Assembly (NCBI RefSeq): GCF_020866845.1
Contig: NZ_CP086594.1
Location: forward strand, 3,004,001 to 3,068,000
Length of the DNA: 64,000 bases
Source: Sphingomonas radiodurans
Lineage (GTDB): Bacteria; Pseudomonadota; Alphaproteobacteria; Sphingomonadales; Sphingomonadaceae
Reading direction: 5' to 3'
Positions 1-9,506 of this stretch are shown here, piece by piece; within the stretch, counting starts at the first letter, position 1, and each line of letters begins with the position of its first letter. The position numbers were made by a program, and so were the translations under genes. Below the pieces are notes generated by a model that saw nothing but the letters and a program-made list of their open reading frames with translations, made no database searches and was not told the DNA's origin.

Positions 1-276
1 TTCCCCGCGCCGGTGCCCGGCGAGATTACCGATGCTTGCAAGGCGATCGCGCTCCAGGCGCACCGCTTGCTCGGCTGCAAGGGCTGCAGCCGCTCCGATT
101 TCCGCTGGGATGACGAGCGCGGCGTCGATGGGCTGTTCCTGCTCGAGGTCAATACCCAGCCGGGCATGACGCCGCTCAGCCTCGTGCCCGAACAGGCGCG
201 ACATATCGGCATGAGCTATCCCGCGCTGGTGCAGGCGATCGTCGACGAAGCAATGCGGGGAGAGGCGCTGACATGA
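1..276 (+). CDS. ddl: D-alanine--D-alanine ligase, C-terminal part (truncated by window edge)
   Basis: Only the last 91 residues are present; the gene starts before the window. They match the end of the ATP-grasp domain of D-Ala-D-Ala ligase, the cytoplasmic enzyme that makes the peptidoglycan dipeptide. The metal-binding stretch LLEVNTQPGMTPLSLVPEQA near residue 45 of the visible part is typical of the family. The TGA stop overlaps the ATG of ftsQ (ATGA at 273-276), which fits the usual ddl-ftsQ-ftsA-ftsZ order of the division and cell wall cluster. Confidence 0.95.
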   Translation, partial: FPAPVPGEITDACKAIALQAHRLLGCKGCSRSDFRWDDERGVDGLFLLEVNTQPGMTPLSLVPEQARHIGMSYPALVQAIVDEAMRGEALT

Positions 277-1190
277 GCCGGACGATGAAGCGCGAGGGGC
301 CAGCACGCCGCCCCACCGTGCGCCGCCAGCCGCCTAAGACCTCGTTCGGCGACCGCATGATCGCGCGCATGCCGGTCAGCGAGGCGGTACTGCGCAAGGC
401 GGTGACGTGGACGATCCTCGGCCTTGCGGGCGGAGCGGCGATCGTCACCGCGTCGTGGTTCGGCGTGCCGGCGACGATCGGCACCGCGGTCGCCGATAGC
501 AGCGGTCAGCTCGGCCTGCGCGTCGAGCAGGTCGACATTACTGGGCTCAAGCGGATGAACCGCGAGACGGTTTACGCCGTGGCGCTCGAGGATCAGCCCA
601 ACGCCATGCTGCGCGTCGACCTGACGCAGATCCGCGAACGGCTGCTCGCCTACGGCTGGGTTTCGGACGCCTATGTCTCGCGCCGGTTGCCCGATCGCCT
701 GCTGATCCACATCGTTGAGCGCGAGCCGGCGGCGATCTGGCAGAATGGCGGCAATCTGACGCTGATCGACGCCAAGGGCGTGCCGCTTGAGACGGTCGAC
801 CGCGATCGCATGCCCGATCTCCCGCTGGTGATCGGGCCGGGCGCGGATCGGCAGGAAGCCGCCTATCAGCGCTTGCTTGCGGCGGCGCCAGCGCTCAAGC
901 CACGCGTGAAGGCGGCAACCTGGGTCGGCAACCGGCGCTGGGATTTGACCTTTGATACCGGCGAGACGCTTGCACTGCCGCAGGATGGCGCAGCGGCGGC
1001 GCTGGTGCGGTTCGCGCAGCTCGACGGCTCGCGTGCGCTGCTCGGCAAGGGCTGGCTGCGCTTCGACATGCGCGATCCGGCGAAGCTGGTGGCGCGCAAG
1101 CCGGGTGCGGATCTGGAACATCAGGTGCCCGACGACGGCAGCGGCGCCGCGATCGATCCGGAACGACTGGCGCGGGTGGGCGACGCGTAG
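273..1190 (+). CDS. ftsQ: Cell division protein FtsQ
   Basis: 305-residue bitopic membrane protein of the divisome that links FtsB/FtsL to the septal synthase. A basic cytoplasmic N-terminus is followed by one membrane segment at about residues 44-62. A POTRA domain follows at about 85-155 (VEQVDITGLKRMNRETVY, then GWVSDAYVSRRLPDRLLIHI), then the periplasmic beta domain. The start is fixed by the 4-base overlap with ddl. The next gene, ftsA, begins 34 bases after its stop. Confidence 0.96.
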   Translation: MSRTMKREGPARRPTVRRQPPKTSFGDRMIARMPVSEAVLRKAVTWTILGLAGGAAIVTASWFGVPATIGTAVADSSGQLGLRVEQVDITGLKRMNRETVYAVALEDQPNAMLRVDLTQIRERLLAYGWVSDAYVSRRLPDRLLIHIVEREPAAIWQNGGNLTLIDAKGVPLETVDRDRMPDLPLVIGPGADRQEAAYQRLLAAAPALKPRVKAATWVGNRRWDLTFDTGETLALPQDGAAAALVRFAQLDGSRALLGKGWLRFDMRDPAKLVARKPGADLEHQVPDDGSGAAIDPERLARVGDA

Positions 1191-1224
1191 ACGACACGAC
1201 GGGGCAGAATATGGGGGACAAGCA

Positions 1225-2484
1225 ATGGCGAAAGCAGCACCGGAAGGGTTGATCACCGCACTCGATATCGGGACATCGAAGGTGTCGGCGATGATCGCGC
1301 AGCGCGGCGACGGGGGCGAGCTGATCGTGCTCGGCACCGGCCAGCGCGAATCGAAGGGCGTGAAGCGCGGCTATATCGCCGATATGGCAGTCACTGAGGT
1401 CGCGGTGCGCGAGGCGGTGGCGCAGGCCGAGCGGATCGCTGGCCTCAACATCGAGAACGTCTGGGCGGGCTTCTCTGCCGGCGGGCTTGTCAGCGACGAG
1501 GCCTTCATCGAAGTCGAATTGAACGGCCACCGCATCGAGCAGCAGGATATCGACGCACTGTTGCAGGAAGGGCGCCAGGCAATCGACCCGCAGGGCCGCA
1601 TGGTGCTGCACGCGCAGCCGGCGCTCTACACCCTCGACGGCCTCACCGGTGTGAAGAAGCCGCTCGGGCTCCACGCCGACCGGCTCGGTGTCCACATCCA
1701 TGTCATCGCCGCCGACGGCTCGCCGGTCCGTAACCTCGACCTGACGGTGCGCTCGGCGCATCTCGAGGTGAAGTCGATCATCGCCTCGCCGGTCGCGACC
1801 GGGCTCGCCTGCCTCAGCGAAGAGGAACGCGATCTCGGCGTCGCACTGGTCGAGATCGGCGCGGGGATCACCAACGTGTCGCTGTTCGCCGGCGGCATGC
1901 TCGTCGGGCTCAAGTCGCTCGCGATGGGATCGTGCGACATCACCGACGACATCGCCTCCGCCTTTGGCACCACCCGCGGGCAGGCGGAGCGGATGAAATG
2001 CTTCCACGGCTCGGCCAACGCTTCCCCGCGCGACAATCACGAGATGGTCACGATCAGGCCCGGCGCGAACGATGACGACGCCGATCCGCTGCAGATCACC
2101 AAGGCGGCGCTGATCGCGGTGATCCGCACGCGGCTTGAACATCTTATGGTCGAGATCCAGCGCGCGCTGAAGGAGCTGAAGTTCGAAGGCCCGGTCGGGC
2201 GTCAGGTGGTGCTCACCGGGGGTGGCGCGGAACTCAAGGGCATCGCCGATTACGCGCAGCAAGTGCTCGGCCGCTCGGTGCGCGTCGGTCGGCCGCGCGG
2301 GCTGACCGGGCTGCCCGATGCGCATTCCGGGCCGGGCTTCGCGACGCTCGCCGGGCTCGCCTTTTTCGCAGCGTCCGATCCGGTAGATCTGCGTGGGCTA
2401 GTGCCGCAACAGCAGATGGTGGTGCGCCAAAAGGGATTTACCGCGCTCAGGCGGTTGTTCCAGGCGGCGAAGGCCAATTATTGA
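1225..2484 (+). CDS. ftsA: Cell division protein FtsA
   Basis: 419-residue actin-like ATPase that tethers FtsZ filaments to the membrane. It shows the phosphate-1 motif ALDIGTSKV at residues 10-18, a central nucleotide-binding core (LVEIGAGITNVSLF), and the adenosine motif VVLTGGGAELKG. The last residues (FTALRRLFQAAK) could form the membrane-targeting amphipathic helix. The ATG at 1225 follows the G-rich ribosome binding site GGGGGA. The open frame extends further upstream, but that part overlaps ftsQ and has no FtsA-like sequence. Its stop codon contains a GATTC site. Confidence 0.96.
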   Translation: MAKAAPEGLITALDIGTSKVSAMIAQRGDGGELIVLGTGQRESKGVKRGYIADMAVTEVAVREAVAQAERIAGLNIENVWAGFSAGGLVSDEAFIEVELNGHRIEQQDIDALLQEGRQAIDPQGRMVLHAQPALYTLDGLTGVKKPLGLHADRLGVHIHVIAADGSPVRNLDLTVRSAHLEVKSIIASPVATGLACLSEEERDLGVALVEIGAGITNVSLFAGGMLVGLKSLAMGSCDITDDIASAFGTTRGQAERMKCFHGSANASPRDNHEMVTIRPGANDDDADPLQITKAALIAVIRTRLEHLMVEIQRALKELKFEGPVGRQVVLTGGGAELKGIADYAQQVLGRSVRVGRPRGLTGLPDAHSGPGFATLAGLAFFAASDPVDLRGLVPQQQMVVRQKGFTALRRLFQAAKANY

Positions 2485-2487
2485 TTC
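2483..2487. promoter_or_regulatory. GATTC (CcrM-type GANTC) site at the ftsA/ftsZ junction
   Basis: GATTC overlaps the ftsA stop and lies about 110 bases before the ftsZ start. GANTC is the CcrM methylation site of alphaproteobacteria, and GcrA, encoded in this window at 8647, acts on methylated promoters. A regulatory role here is inference: a five-base match occurs often by chance, and I see no clear -35/-10 pair beside it. Confidence 0.35.
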
Positions 2488-2592
2488 GCGACGCCTGCTT
2501 TTCGGCTGGCACGTAGCGTAGCAATGTTGCACTAAGTTTAATGGCGATGGCGGGCCAGTGTTTCGCGCCCGGAATGATGGAGTATATTGGCG

Positions 2593-4092
2593 ATGGGCAT
2601 CGAATTCATTGCACCCGAGGTGGATGAGTTGACCCCGCGAATTGCGGTGATCGGCGTGGGCGGCGCAGGTGGCAACGCGATTGCCAACATGATGCGCGCA
2701 GACGTGCAGGGCGTCAGCTTCCTCGTGGCGAATACTGACGCGCAGGCGCTGAAACAGTCGATCGCGCCGCAGAAGATCCAGCTCGGCGCGAAGATCACGC
2801 AAGGTCTCGGCGCCGGCAGCCGGCCCGAGATCGGCCGCGCCGCCGCAGAAGAGACGATCGAATCCGTCTCGAAGCTGCTCGAAGGCGCCCACATGTGCTT
2901 CATCGCCGCCGGCATGGGCGGCGGCACGGGCACCGGCGCCGCACCGGTCATCGCCAAGGCGGCGCGTGACATGGGCATCCTGACGGTCGGCGTCGTGACG
3001 AAGCCATTCGCCTTCGAAGGCGCGCGCCGCTCCAAGTCGGCCGACCAGGGCATCGAGGAGCTGCAGAAGTTCGTCGATACGCTGATCGTGATCCCGAACC
3101 AGAACCTGTTCCTGATCGCCAACGCCAACACCACCTTCAAGCAGGCGTTCGAGCTGGCCGACGAAGTGCTGCAGCAGGGCGTGCGCGGCATCACCGATCT
3201 GATGGTCATGCCCGGCCTCATCAACCTCGATTTCGCCGACGTGCGTTCGGTGATGCAGGAGATGGGCAAGGCGATGATGGGCACCGGCGAGGCCGACGGC
3301 GACGACCGCGCGCTCGTCGCAGCGCAGAAGGCGATCGCCAACCCGCTGCTCGACGGCGTGTCGATGCAGGGCGCCAAGGGCGTCATCATCTCGATCACCG
3401 GCGGCGAGGACATGCGCCTGCTCGAAGTCGACGAGGCCGCGAACCACATCCGCGAGCTGGTCGATCCCGATGCGAACATCATCTGGGGTTCGGCATTCAA
3501 CCCCGATCTCGAAGGCCGCATCCGCGTGTCGGTGGTCGCAACGGGTATAGAGGCAGTCGAGCGCACCGAAGCGCCAGCGGCCGAGCCGGCCCGCGCCTTC
3601 AGCTTCTCCGCCCCGCGCCGCATCGAGACGCCTGCTGCGGCAGCGCCTACCGCCGCTGCTACGCCGCCGGCTCCCGAAGCACCGCAGCCGAGCGGCGCCG
3701 CCGCCGGCGCAATGGCAGCGGGCGTGCCTGCGCCAGGCAAGCAGCCCGAGGTTCATCCGGCACCGGCAGCACGCGCTGTCGAAGACGAGGCGGATGGCGA
3801 CGAATTGCTGCTCGGCTCGGACACGATCGTTCCCGAAACGCCAGCACCGGCCGCCAAGTCGCGCGTCTTTGGCGAGGAAGAAACCCCCGCCGAGGCACCG
3901 CGTCGTCGCTGGCTGTCGGGCGGCGCCGAGGCTCCGCCGGAAGACGTGCCACCGCAGCCGCGCGTGAAGCTCGGCGGCACGCTGTTCGAGCGGATGCAGA
4001 ACGCCTCGCGCGGCGCGGCGCGCGGCGACGAGGAAGAAAGCAAGGATTCGCTCGACATCCCGCGTTTCCTGCACCGCCAGAACAACCAGTAA
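2593..4092 (+). CDS. ftsZ: Cell division protein FtsZ
   Basis: 499-residue tubulin-like GTPase that forms the Z-ring. The N-terminal loop is VGGAGGNA at residues 22-29, and the tubulin signature GGGTGTG is at about 109-115. After residue ~320 comes a long, Pro/Ala/Glu-rich disordered linker of roughly 150 residues, as in other alphaproteobacteria. The C-terminal conserved peptide [10 protein letters not shown] binds FtsA and other partners. I take the ATG at 2593; an in-frame TTG at 2587 is only 4 bases from the GGAG at 2579 and would add two residues. Confidence 0.97.
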   Translation: MGIEFIAPEVDELTPRIAVIGVGGAGGNAIANMMRADVQGVSFLVANTDAQALKQSIAPQKIQLGAKITQGLGAGSRPEIGRAAAEETIESVSKLLEGAHMCFIAAGMGGGTGTGAAPVIAKAARDMGILTVGVVTKPFAFEGARRSKSADQGIEELQKFVDTLIVIPNQNLFLIANANTTFKQAFELADEVLQQGVRGITDLMVMPGLINLDFADVRSVMQEMGKAMMGTGEADGDDRALVAAQKAIANPLLDGVSMQGAKGVIISITGGEDMRLLEVDEAANHIRELVDPDANIIWGSAFNPDLEGRIRVSVVATGIEAVERTEAPAAEPARAFSFSAPRRIETPAAAAPTAAATPPAPEAPQPSGAAAGAMAAGVPAPGKQPEVHPAPAARAVEDEADGDELLLGSDTIVPETPAPAAKSRVFGEEETPAEAPRRRWLSGGAEAPPEDVPPQPRVKLGGTLFERMQNASRGAARGDEEESKDSLDIPRFLHRQNNQ

Positions 4093-4096
4093 GCGA

Positions 4097-4160
4097 GCGC
4101 GCGGGCGGGGTGGCCGGCATTCGTCGGCCCTCCCGTCCGGCTTGGCGCTTGCCCGCGCGC
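4097..4160 (+). terminator. Long stem-loop after ftsZ, possible terminator without a T-tract
   Basis: Ten-base arms GCGCGCGGGC (4097-4106) and GCCCGCGCGC (4151-4160) are perfectly complementary and enclose a second hairpin, GGCCG/CGGCC (4112-4129). It begins four bases after the ftsZ stop and ends before the next gene at 4207. There is no run of T, so it may stabilise the mRNA end or stop transcription with Rho rather than act as an intrinsic terminator. Confidence 0.5.
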
Positions 4161-4206
4161 GGCGCATTGCCGGTCGATCGCGCCTTACCCTAAGTAATCA
4201 TTGCCC

Positions 4207-6441
4207 ATGTTGATTACCCGTCCCTTGATCCTCGCCGTCGCGCTGGCCGGCGCGCCGACTGCGCTGGCGCAAAGCTATTCCGGCCAGCCGCTCCAGATGG
4301 TCCCACGGCCAACGCCCGATGCCGATGCGCTCGCGGCGGCGATGCGCCGGCTGGGTGCGAACCCACGTGATCTGTCCGCACTGATTGAGGCGGGGGAGTT
4401 GTCGCTCCGGCTCGGCGACGTCAATGCCGCCGCGGCGTTGTTCAAGCGCGCCGAGATGGTCGATCCGATGAATGGCCGCGTCAAGGCGGGGATGGCGCGC
4501 ATCCTCGTCACTCAGCAGCGGCCCGGCGAGGCGCTGCGCTATTTCGACCAAGCGACTGGCTATGGCCTCGATCCCGCCTCGTTCGCCGGCGATCGCGCGC
4601 TCGCTTACGATCTGATCGGCGAGCAGGAGCGGGCGCAGCGCGACTATCGCGTGGCGCTGAAGCTCAGCCGCAATGACGAGGTCGAACGCCGTTACGCACT
4701 TTCGCTCGGCATCTCGGGCAAGCGCGATGAGGCATTGTCGGAGATCGACGCTCAGGTCCGACGCAACGATCGTAGCGCCTGGCGAATCCGCGCCTTTGTC
4801 CTTGCAATGAACGGTGATGTCCCCGGCGCCGAGAAGATCGCCGCCACGATGATGCCGCCCGGCATGGGCACTGCGCTTGCGCCCTTCTTCAGCCGGTTGG
4901 TCACTTTGCCGCCGATCGATCGCGCGTTCGCAGTGCATTTCGGCGAGCTGCGCGCCTCGCCGCAGCGGTTGGCGGACGCACGCATGGCGCCACCACTCCC
5001 GGTGCTCGCGCCCGAACCACGCGCGACGCAGGTCGCAGCGGTCGCACCCCCGCGTGCGGCCGATCCCCGGCGCGAGCGCCAGCGGCTACGCGAAGAGGCT
5101 GTCCGTCAGCGCGCGCTCGCCCGCCAGCAGGCGCGCGCGCGCCGCGGCCGTCGCGATCCGGCGCCGGTCGTGCTTGCCAGCGCAACACCGCCGAGCGTCG
5201 CCGCTGACACAGCCGCCGCGCTTCAACCGCCACGGTACGGCGGCGGCGTCAGTTTTGCCCCCCCGCGTGCCGTCGTACAGACCCTGCCAACGCCAACGCC
5301 AGCACCGCCGCCCGCCGCCGTGGCGGTCGCGTCAGCCAGTCCGCCGCCCGCCGCCCCGTCGCCCGCGCCCGCTTCGGTCGCGATCTCTGGACCTCCGCCG
5401 CGCGAGCCGACCCCCGCATCGACTGTAGCGAGCGTCGCCCGGCCGCTGCCGCAGCCCGGATTCTCCTCGCTGGCGCCGACTAGCCCGCAAGCTGCACCGC
5501 TGACGTCCGTAGCAGCCGCATCCACCCTGCCGACGACTACGCCGTCGCCAGCCGCGAGTGTTGCTGCAACGCCCCCCCCCAGTGTGCCGCCGACGACGGT
5601 CGCGACCGCCGTCACCGTCCCGAACGTCCCCTCGCAAGCGACCGGCGGCCCGAGCACCGTCGCGCCCTCCGCCACGTCGCAGACTGTCGCCGCCGCAGCG
5701 CCTGCCGAGCCGACCCCGGTAGCGCCGCGAATGAGCGAGGATTCCATCCTCGCCCGGATCATGTCTGGCATTTCCATCCCTGCGGCGGAGCTGGGCGTGG
5801 CGCCGGTCCGCCCGCAGCCGCCGACGCCCGAGCCGGGCACGTCGATCGCCACGGCCGAAAGCATCGCCTCCGCCGAAACCGCACGCCGCGCCGCCGAAAC
5901 TGCCCGCACCGCGCAGGCCGCGCGCGCGGCCGAAGCAGCCACGCGCAAGCCTGTCGAGACGGCCGCGAAGACCGCGCCGAAGGAAGCCAAGCCAAAGGCA
6001 AGCAGCACAAAGCCCGATCAGGTCGCAGCCACTACCGAGAAACCCGCCAAGCCCGACCCCAAGAAGGTCGCCGCGGAGCGCAAGCTCGCGGCCGAGAAGA
6101 AGGCTGCCGACACAAAGAAGGCGGCCGACGCGAAGAAGGCGGTGGAGGAGGCCCGGATCGCCAAGACCGATCCGCCACGCATCTGGGTGCAGGTCGCCGG
6201 CGGCGCGAACGAACGCGATCTCCCCAAGGCCTGGGCCTCGGCCAAATCCAAGGCCGCCGCGCTCAACGGCAAGGCGGCGTATTCGACCCCGCTGCGCGCC
6301 ACAAACCGCGTCGTCACTGGCCCGTTCAAGACCGATGCGGAGGCACGAACCTTCGTCAACACGCTCGCCAAACAGGGCGTTTCGGCCTTCACCTTCACCA
6401 GCGAGAAGGGCCAGAAAATGACGAAGCTCACCGATAAGTGA
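4207..6441 (+). CDS. TPR and SPOR domain envelope protein
   Basis: 744-residue exported protein. A signal peptide is visible at residues 1-22 ([15 protein letters not shown], cleavage near AQS). Tetratricopeptide-like helices follow at about 30-200. A very long Pro/Ala/Thr/Ser-rich segment spans ~260-530, a Lys/Ala/Glu-rich coiled stretch ~550-650, and a SPOR domain the last ~80 residues ([18 protein letters not shown], then [14 protein letters not shown]). SPOR domains bind denuded septal glycan, so a role in division or wall remodelling is likely, which suits the place after ftsZ. ATG 4207 is preferred to the in-frame TTG at 4201. The stop overlaps dgt (GTGA). Confidence 0.85.
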   Translation: MLITRPLILAVALAGAPTALAQSYSGQPLQMVPRPTPDADALAAAMRRLGANPRDLSALIEAGELSLRLGDVNAAAALFKRAEMVDPMNGRVKAGMARILVTQQRPGEALRYFDQATGYGLDPASFAGDRALAYDLIGEQERAQRDYRVALKLSRNDEVERRYALSLGISGKRDEALSEIDAQVRRNDRSAWRIRAFVLAMNGDVPGAEKIAATMMPPGMGTALAPFFSRLVTLPPIDRAFAVHFGELRASPQRLADARMAPPLPVLAPEPRATQVAAVAPPRAADPRRERQRLREEAVRQRALARQQARARRGRRDPAPVVLASATPPSVAADTAAALQPPRYGGGVSFAPPRAVVQTLPTPTPAPPPAAVAVASASPPPAAPSPAPASVAISGPPPREPTPASTVASVARPLPQPGFSSLAPTSPQAAPLTSVAAASTLPTTTPSPAASVAATPPPSVPPTTVATAVTVPNVPSQATGGPSTVAPSATSQTVAAAAPAEPTPVAPRMSEDSILARIMSGISIPAAELGVAPVRPQPPTPEPGTSIATAESIASAETARRAAETARTAQAARAAEAATRKPVETAAKTAPKEAKPKASSTKPDQVAATTEKPAKPDPKKVAAERKLAAEKKAADTKKAADAKKAVEEARIAKTDPPRIWVQVAGGANERDLPKAWASAKSKAAALNGKAAYSTPLRATNRVVTGPFKTDAEARTFVNTLAKQGVSAFTFTSEKGQKMTKLTDK

Positions 6442-7616
6442 CGGTGCTTGCGTCCTGGGCTTCGGACCCGGCACGCAGCAAAGGTCGCCTTCACGAAGAA
6501 CAAAGCAAGTCCAGCGCCGGTGTCGAGCGCGGCCCGCGTGACGCCTATCAGCGTGATCGCGACCGCATCGTGCACTCGATCGCCTTCCGTCGCCTGCGCC
6601 ACAAGACGCAGGTGTTCCTGGCGCCCGACGGCGATCACTTCCGCGTCCGCCTGACGCACAGCCTCGAAGTGGCGCAGATCGGCCGCACGATCGCGCGCGC
6701 ACTCGGCCTCAACGAGGATCTGACCGAAGCCTTGTGCCTCGCGCACGACATCGGCCACCCGCCGTTCGGCCACGCCGGTGAGGATGCGCTGAAGGCCGCG
6801 ATGGCGGGGGCAGGGGGGTTCGACCACAACGGCCATACGCTGCGCACGCTGATGCGGATCGAGCGCGCCTATCCGCGCTTCGACGGCCTCAACCTGACGT
6901 GGGAAACACTCGAGGGTCTAGCCAAACACAACGGCCCGGCGCGCCATCCCGGTTGGGCGCTGGCGGAGGCCGATGCCGACGCTGCGCTCGAACTGAACGG
7001 CTGGGCCAGCCTCGAGGCGCAGGTCGCTGCGCTCGCCGACGACATCGCCTATGACAATCACGATATCGACGATGGCTTGCGCGCCGGGCTGCTCGATGTG
7101 TCGCAATTGCTCGCGGTGCCGCTCGTCGCGCGCGGCTGGGCCGGCGTGCGCGCCGCATTCCCGGATGTAAGCGAACGGCGGCAAGCGCGTGAACTGGTCC
7201 GCAGCCAGATCGGCGTGATGGTGAACGACCTGATCGACGAGACCCGCCGCCGAATCGCTGACGCCCGGATTGAAACCGTCGCCGACGTTCGCGCCGCGGG
7301 CCACGCGCTCGTCAGCTTCTCGGACGAGATGCGCGTCGCCGAGCGCGATCTGAAGCGCTTCATGTACGCCAATTTGTACCACCACCCGCGCCAGCTCGAG
7401 GCCGCAGCGGCGGCGCATCAGGTGGTCGCCGGCCTGTTCGCGGCGTTTCGCAACGATCCCGCGACGCTCCCCGAAGAATGGCGCGAACGCCTGCCGACCG
7501 AAGAGCCGTGCCTCAGCCGCCACATCGCGGACTATGTCGCCGGAATGACCGACCGCTACGCTGTGCGCGAATATCTCCGCGTCGTCGGCCCTGTCACGCT
7601 GCCCGAGGGGTTCTGA
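6438..7616 (+). CDS. dgt: Deoxyguanosinetriphosphate triphosphohydrolase-like protein
   Basis: 392-residue HD-domain enzyme of the dGTPase family, which removes triphosphate from dNTPs. The N-terminal signature [21 protein letters not shown] is followed by the metal-binding histidines in [13 protein letters not shown] and [15 protein letters not shown]. The gene uses a GTG start at 6438 that overlaps the preceding stop, so it is probably translationally coupled to the SPOR gene. The clear type 2 dGTPase layout gives high confidence in the family; the substrate range cannot be read from sequence. Confidence 0.92.
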   Translation: MTVLASWASDPARSKGRLHEEQSKSSAGVERGPRDAYQRDRDRIVHSIAFRRLRHKTQVFLAPDGDHFRVRLTHSLEVAQIGRTIARALGLNEDLTEALCLAHDIGHPPFGHAGEDALKAAMAGAGGFDHNGHTLRTLMRIERAYPRFDGLNLTWETLEGLAKHNGPARHPGWALAEADADAALELNGWASLEAQVAALADDIAYDNHDIDDGLRAGLLDVSQLLAVPLVARGWAGVRAAFPDVSERRQARELVRSQIGVMVNDLIDETRRRIADARIETVADVRAAGHALVSFSDEMRVAERDLKRFMYANLYHHPRQLEAAAAAHQVVAGLFAAFRNDPATLPEEWRERLPTEEPCLSRHIADYVAGMTDRYAVREYLRVVGPVTLPEGF

Positions 7617-7632
7617 GCCAAATCTAATTTCC

Positions 7633-7715
7633 GTCACCCCGGCCTTGACCCGGGGTCCCGCTTCTTCTTCCGCGTGGTCAGAGGCAGCGGGACCCCGGGT
7701 CAAGCCCGGGGTGAC
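7633..7715. repeat. Inverted repeat with ~30-base arms between dgt and an ABC permease
   Basis: Left arm 7633-7662 (begins GTCACCCCGGCCTTGACC) and right arm 7686-7715 (ends CAAGCCCGGGGTGAC) are almost perfectly complementary, with a 23-base loop. It lies between two convergent genes. It may act as a bidirectional terminator and looks like the dispersed palindromic repeats common in sphingomonads. A degenerate half-copy is visible near 30765. Confidence 0.8.
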
Positions 7716-7725
7716 AGGGCCTAGT

Positions 7726-8577
7726 CTAGTTCTTCAGCCGCCACCCACGCTTCAGCAGCATATAGCACGTCACCCCCAGCACCACGTCGATCGCCAGGAT
7801 CACGAGGCTACCCAGCGCCACCGGTGAATCGGCAATGCCGAGGAAGCCGTAGCGAAAGCCCGAGATGATGTAGAAGAACGGGTTCGCGTGGCTCACCGCC
7901 TGAAACATCGGCGAGAGCCGCTCGACCGAATAGAAGGTGCCCGATAGCAAGGTCAGCGGCGCGACGACGAAATTCGTCACCGCGGCGGCATGGTCGAATT
8001 TCTCCGCCCAGATCGATGTCAGCAGCCCGATCAGCGCGAGGAACACCGATCCGAGCAGCCCGAACCATAGTACCGCGAGCGGGTGCGCCGGGATCACATT
8101 CACGCCGGGCCACAGCATCATTGCCAGCCACACCGTCGCACCCACCAGGAACGCGCGCGTCACCGCGCCGCCGACCAGCGCGGCCAGCAGTTCGGCGGTC
8201 GACAGTGGCGGCATCAGATAATCGACGATCGTGCCCTGGATCTTGCCGACCAGCAGCGAGAAGCTCGCGTTGGCGAACGCGTTGTTAAGCATGCCCATCA
8301 CGATCAGGCCCGGCGCCACAAAATCGGCGAACGCGACGGTCTCGCCACCGATATATACGGCGCTGCGACCACCCAGCGCTACGGTAAAGATGATGAGATA
8401 CAGCAGCGTCGTCATCGCCGGCGCCCAGATCGTCTGGAGCTGCACCTTGAAGAACCGGCGCACCTCCTTCACATAGAGCGTCTTCAGGCCGCCCCAATTG
8501 ACGTTCCGGATCGTCGGCACGCCAGGCGCGCTCCTGATCAACGATTGATCGTGCCCGATCGGGGGGTGGCTGCTCAT
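7726..8577 (-). CDS. ABC-2 type transporter permease
   Basis: 283-residue integral membrane protein of the ABC-2 family (NodJ/YadH-like), the membrane half of an exporter. Six hydrophobic segments can be seen (for example TLLYLIIFTVAL, FLVGATVWLAMML, LALIGLLTSIW, LVILAIDVVLGVTCYMLL). The family region PGLIVMGMLNNAFANASFSL is well preserved. The start is ATG at 8577 (MSSHPPIGHD); the open frame further upstream runs under gcrA. No ATP-binding partner is adjacent: the neighbours are dgt (convergent) and gcrA (divergent). The cargo is unknown. Confidence 0.88.
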   Translation of the reverse strand: MSSHPPIGHDQSLIRSAPGVPTIRNVNWGGLKTLYVKEVRRFFKVQLQTIWAPAMTTLLYLIIFTVALGGRSAVYIGGETVAFADFVAPGLIVMGMLNNAFANASFSLLVGKIQGTIVDYLMPPLSTAELLAALVGGAVTRAFLVGATVWLAMMLWPGVNVIPAHPLAVLWFGLLGSVFLALIGLLTSIWAEKFDHAAAVTNFVVAPLTLLSGTFYSVERLSPMFQAVSHANPFFYIISGFRYGFLGIADSPVALGSLVILAIDVVLGVTCYMLLKRGWRLKN

Positions 8578-8646
8578 CGCGACTTCGCGTAGTCGCTGCC
8601 GTCGCCCGCCGCAACCGGCGCCAAGAGCATAAGGAACGACTGGCCC

Positions 8647-9339
8647 ATGTCCTGGACCGACGAACGGATCGAAACCCTGCGCAAGATGTGGGAAGGCGGC
8701 CAGACCGCCAGCCAGATCGCCGAGGCGCTGGGTGGCGTCAGCCGCAATGCCGTGATTGGCAAGGCGCATCGCTTGGGGCTGCAGGCGCGCCCGTCGCCGG
8801 TCGTGCCCAAGGAAGAGGTAAAGGCCGCGCCCGCGCCCATCGCGGTTGCCGCGCCGCCGCCCGAGCCATCACCTCCGCCACCCGAAGAAGTGGTCGTGGC
8901 GCCGCCCCCCGCGGCGCCGGCGCCGTCCGCGTTCCATTATTCGTCAGAGCACAAGCCGATCACGATCACGACGCAGCTGGAACCGGAACGGTCGGTCGAG
9001 CAGGCCCGCATGGTGCGCTCCGTCGGCCCCGGCGGCTTCGTGCGGCAGGCGCCTGGCGAGCAGCAGCCGCCTAGCACGCCGGCACCGCCCCGGCGCTTGG
9101 TTCCGGCGAAGCCTTCGGCCGAGATCGCCGGCAAGACGAGCCTGCTCGAACTCAGCGACAAGGTCTGCAAATGGCCACTCGGCCATCCCGGTGAGCCCGA
9201 CTTCCATTTCTGCGGCGACAAGGTGAACCCGGGGTTCCCCTATTGCGTCGCGCATTGCGGGCACGCGTATCAGGCGCAGTTGCCACGGCGCGATCGTCGC
9301 GCACCACCGCTGCCGTTCGGCGGTCCGCGAGCACGCTAA
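8647..9339 (+). CDS. gcrA: GcrA cell cycle regulator
   Basis: 230-residue transcription factor that binds sigma-70 and activates promoters carrying methylated GANTC sites in alphaproteobacteria. The N-terminal helix-turn-helix is diagnostic (SWTDERIETLRKMWEGG, then SQIAEALGGVSRNAVIGKAH). A Pro-rich linker (~55-160) follows, then the conserved C-terminal region with paired Cys/His (CKWPLGHPGEPDFHFCG, YCVAHCGHAYQ). It is transcribed divergently from the ABC permease; 69 bases separate the two starts. Confidence 0.96.
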   Translation: MSWTDERIETLRKMWEGGQTASQIAEALGGVSRNAVIGKAHRLGLQARPSPVVPKEEVKAAPAPIAVAAPPPEPSPPPPEEVVVAPPPAAPAPSAFHYSSEHKPITITTQLEPERSVEQARMVRSVGPGGFVRQAPGEQQPPSTPAPPRRLVPAKPSAEIAGKTSLLELSDKVCKWPLGHPGEPDFHFCGDKVNPGFPYCVAHCGHAYQAQLPRRDRRAPPLPFGGPRAR

Positions 9340-9415
9340 AAAGTGCTCGATCGCTGACGGGATTAGGGTCACGCACTCGCGCATCCATCAGGCGTAAATT
9401 CTAGCTGCAAAAACA

Positions 9416-9449
9416 CTTCAGGCCGACCTCTCGCGAGGCCGGCCTGAAG
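9416..9449 (-). terminator. Intrinsic terminator of the outer-membrane protein gene
   Basis: A 15-base stem with one mismatch (CTTCAGG...CCTGAAG outermost) has a four-base loop. Read on the minus strand it is followed by TGTTTTTGC, a T-tract. It lies 58 bases after the stop of the minus-strand barrel gene and 77 bases after gcrA, so it probably serves the former and may also stop gcrA transcripts. Confidence 0.8.
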
Positions 9450-9506
9450 GTATTTCAAACAAACTGCGGTCAGGCGATACTCTCTGCCTGACCGCCTTGC
9501 TTCTAA

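Noticed and set aside
216..1337. Long minus-strand open frame (373 codons) under ftsQ
   Set aside because: It mirrors ftsQ/ftsA codons in a high-GC genome and encodes Arg/Ala/His-rich sequence with no domain. The same applies to the other long antisense frames, such as those under ftsA, ftsZ, the SPOR gene and parE.
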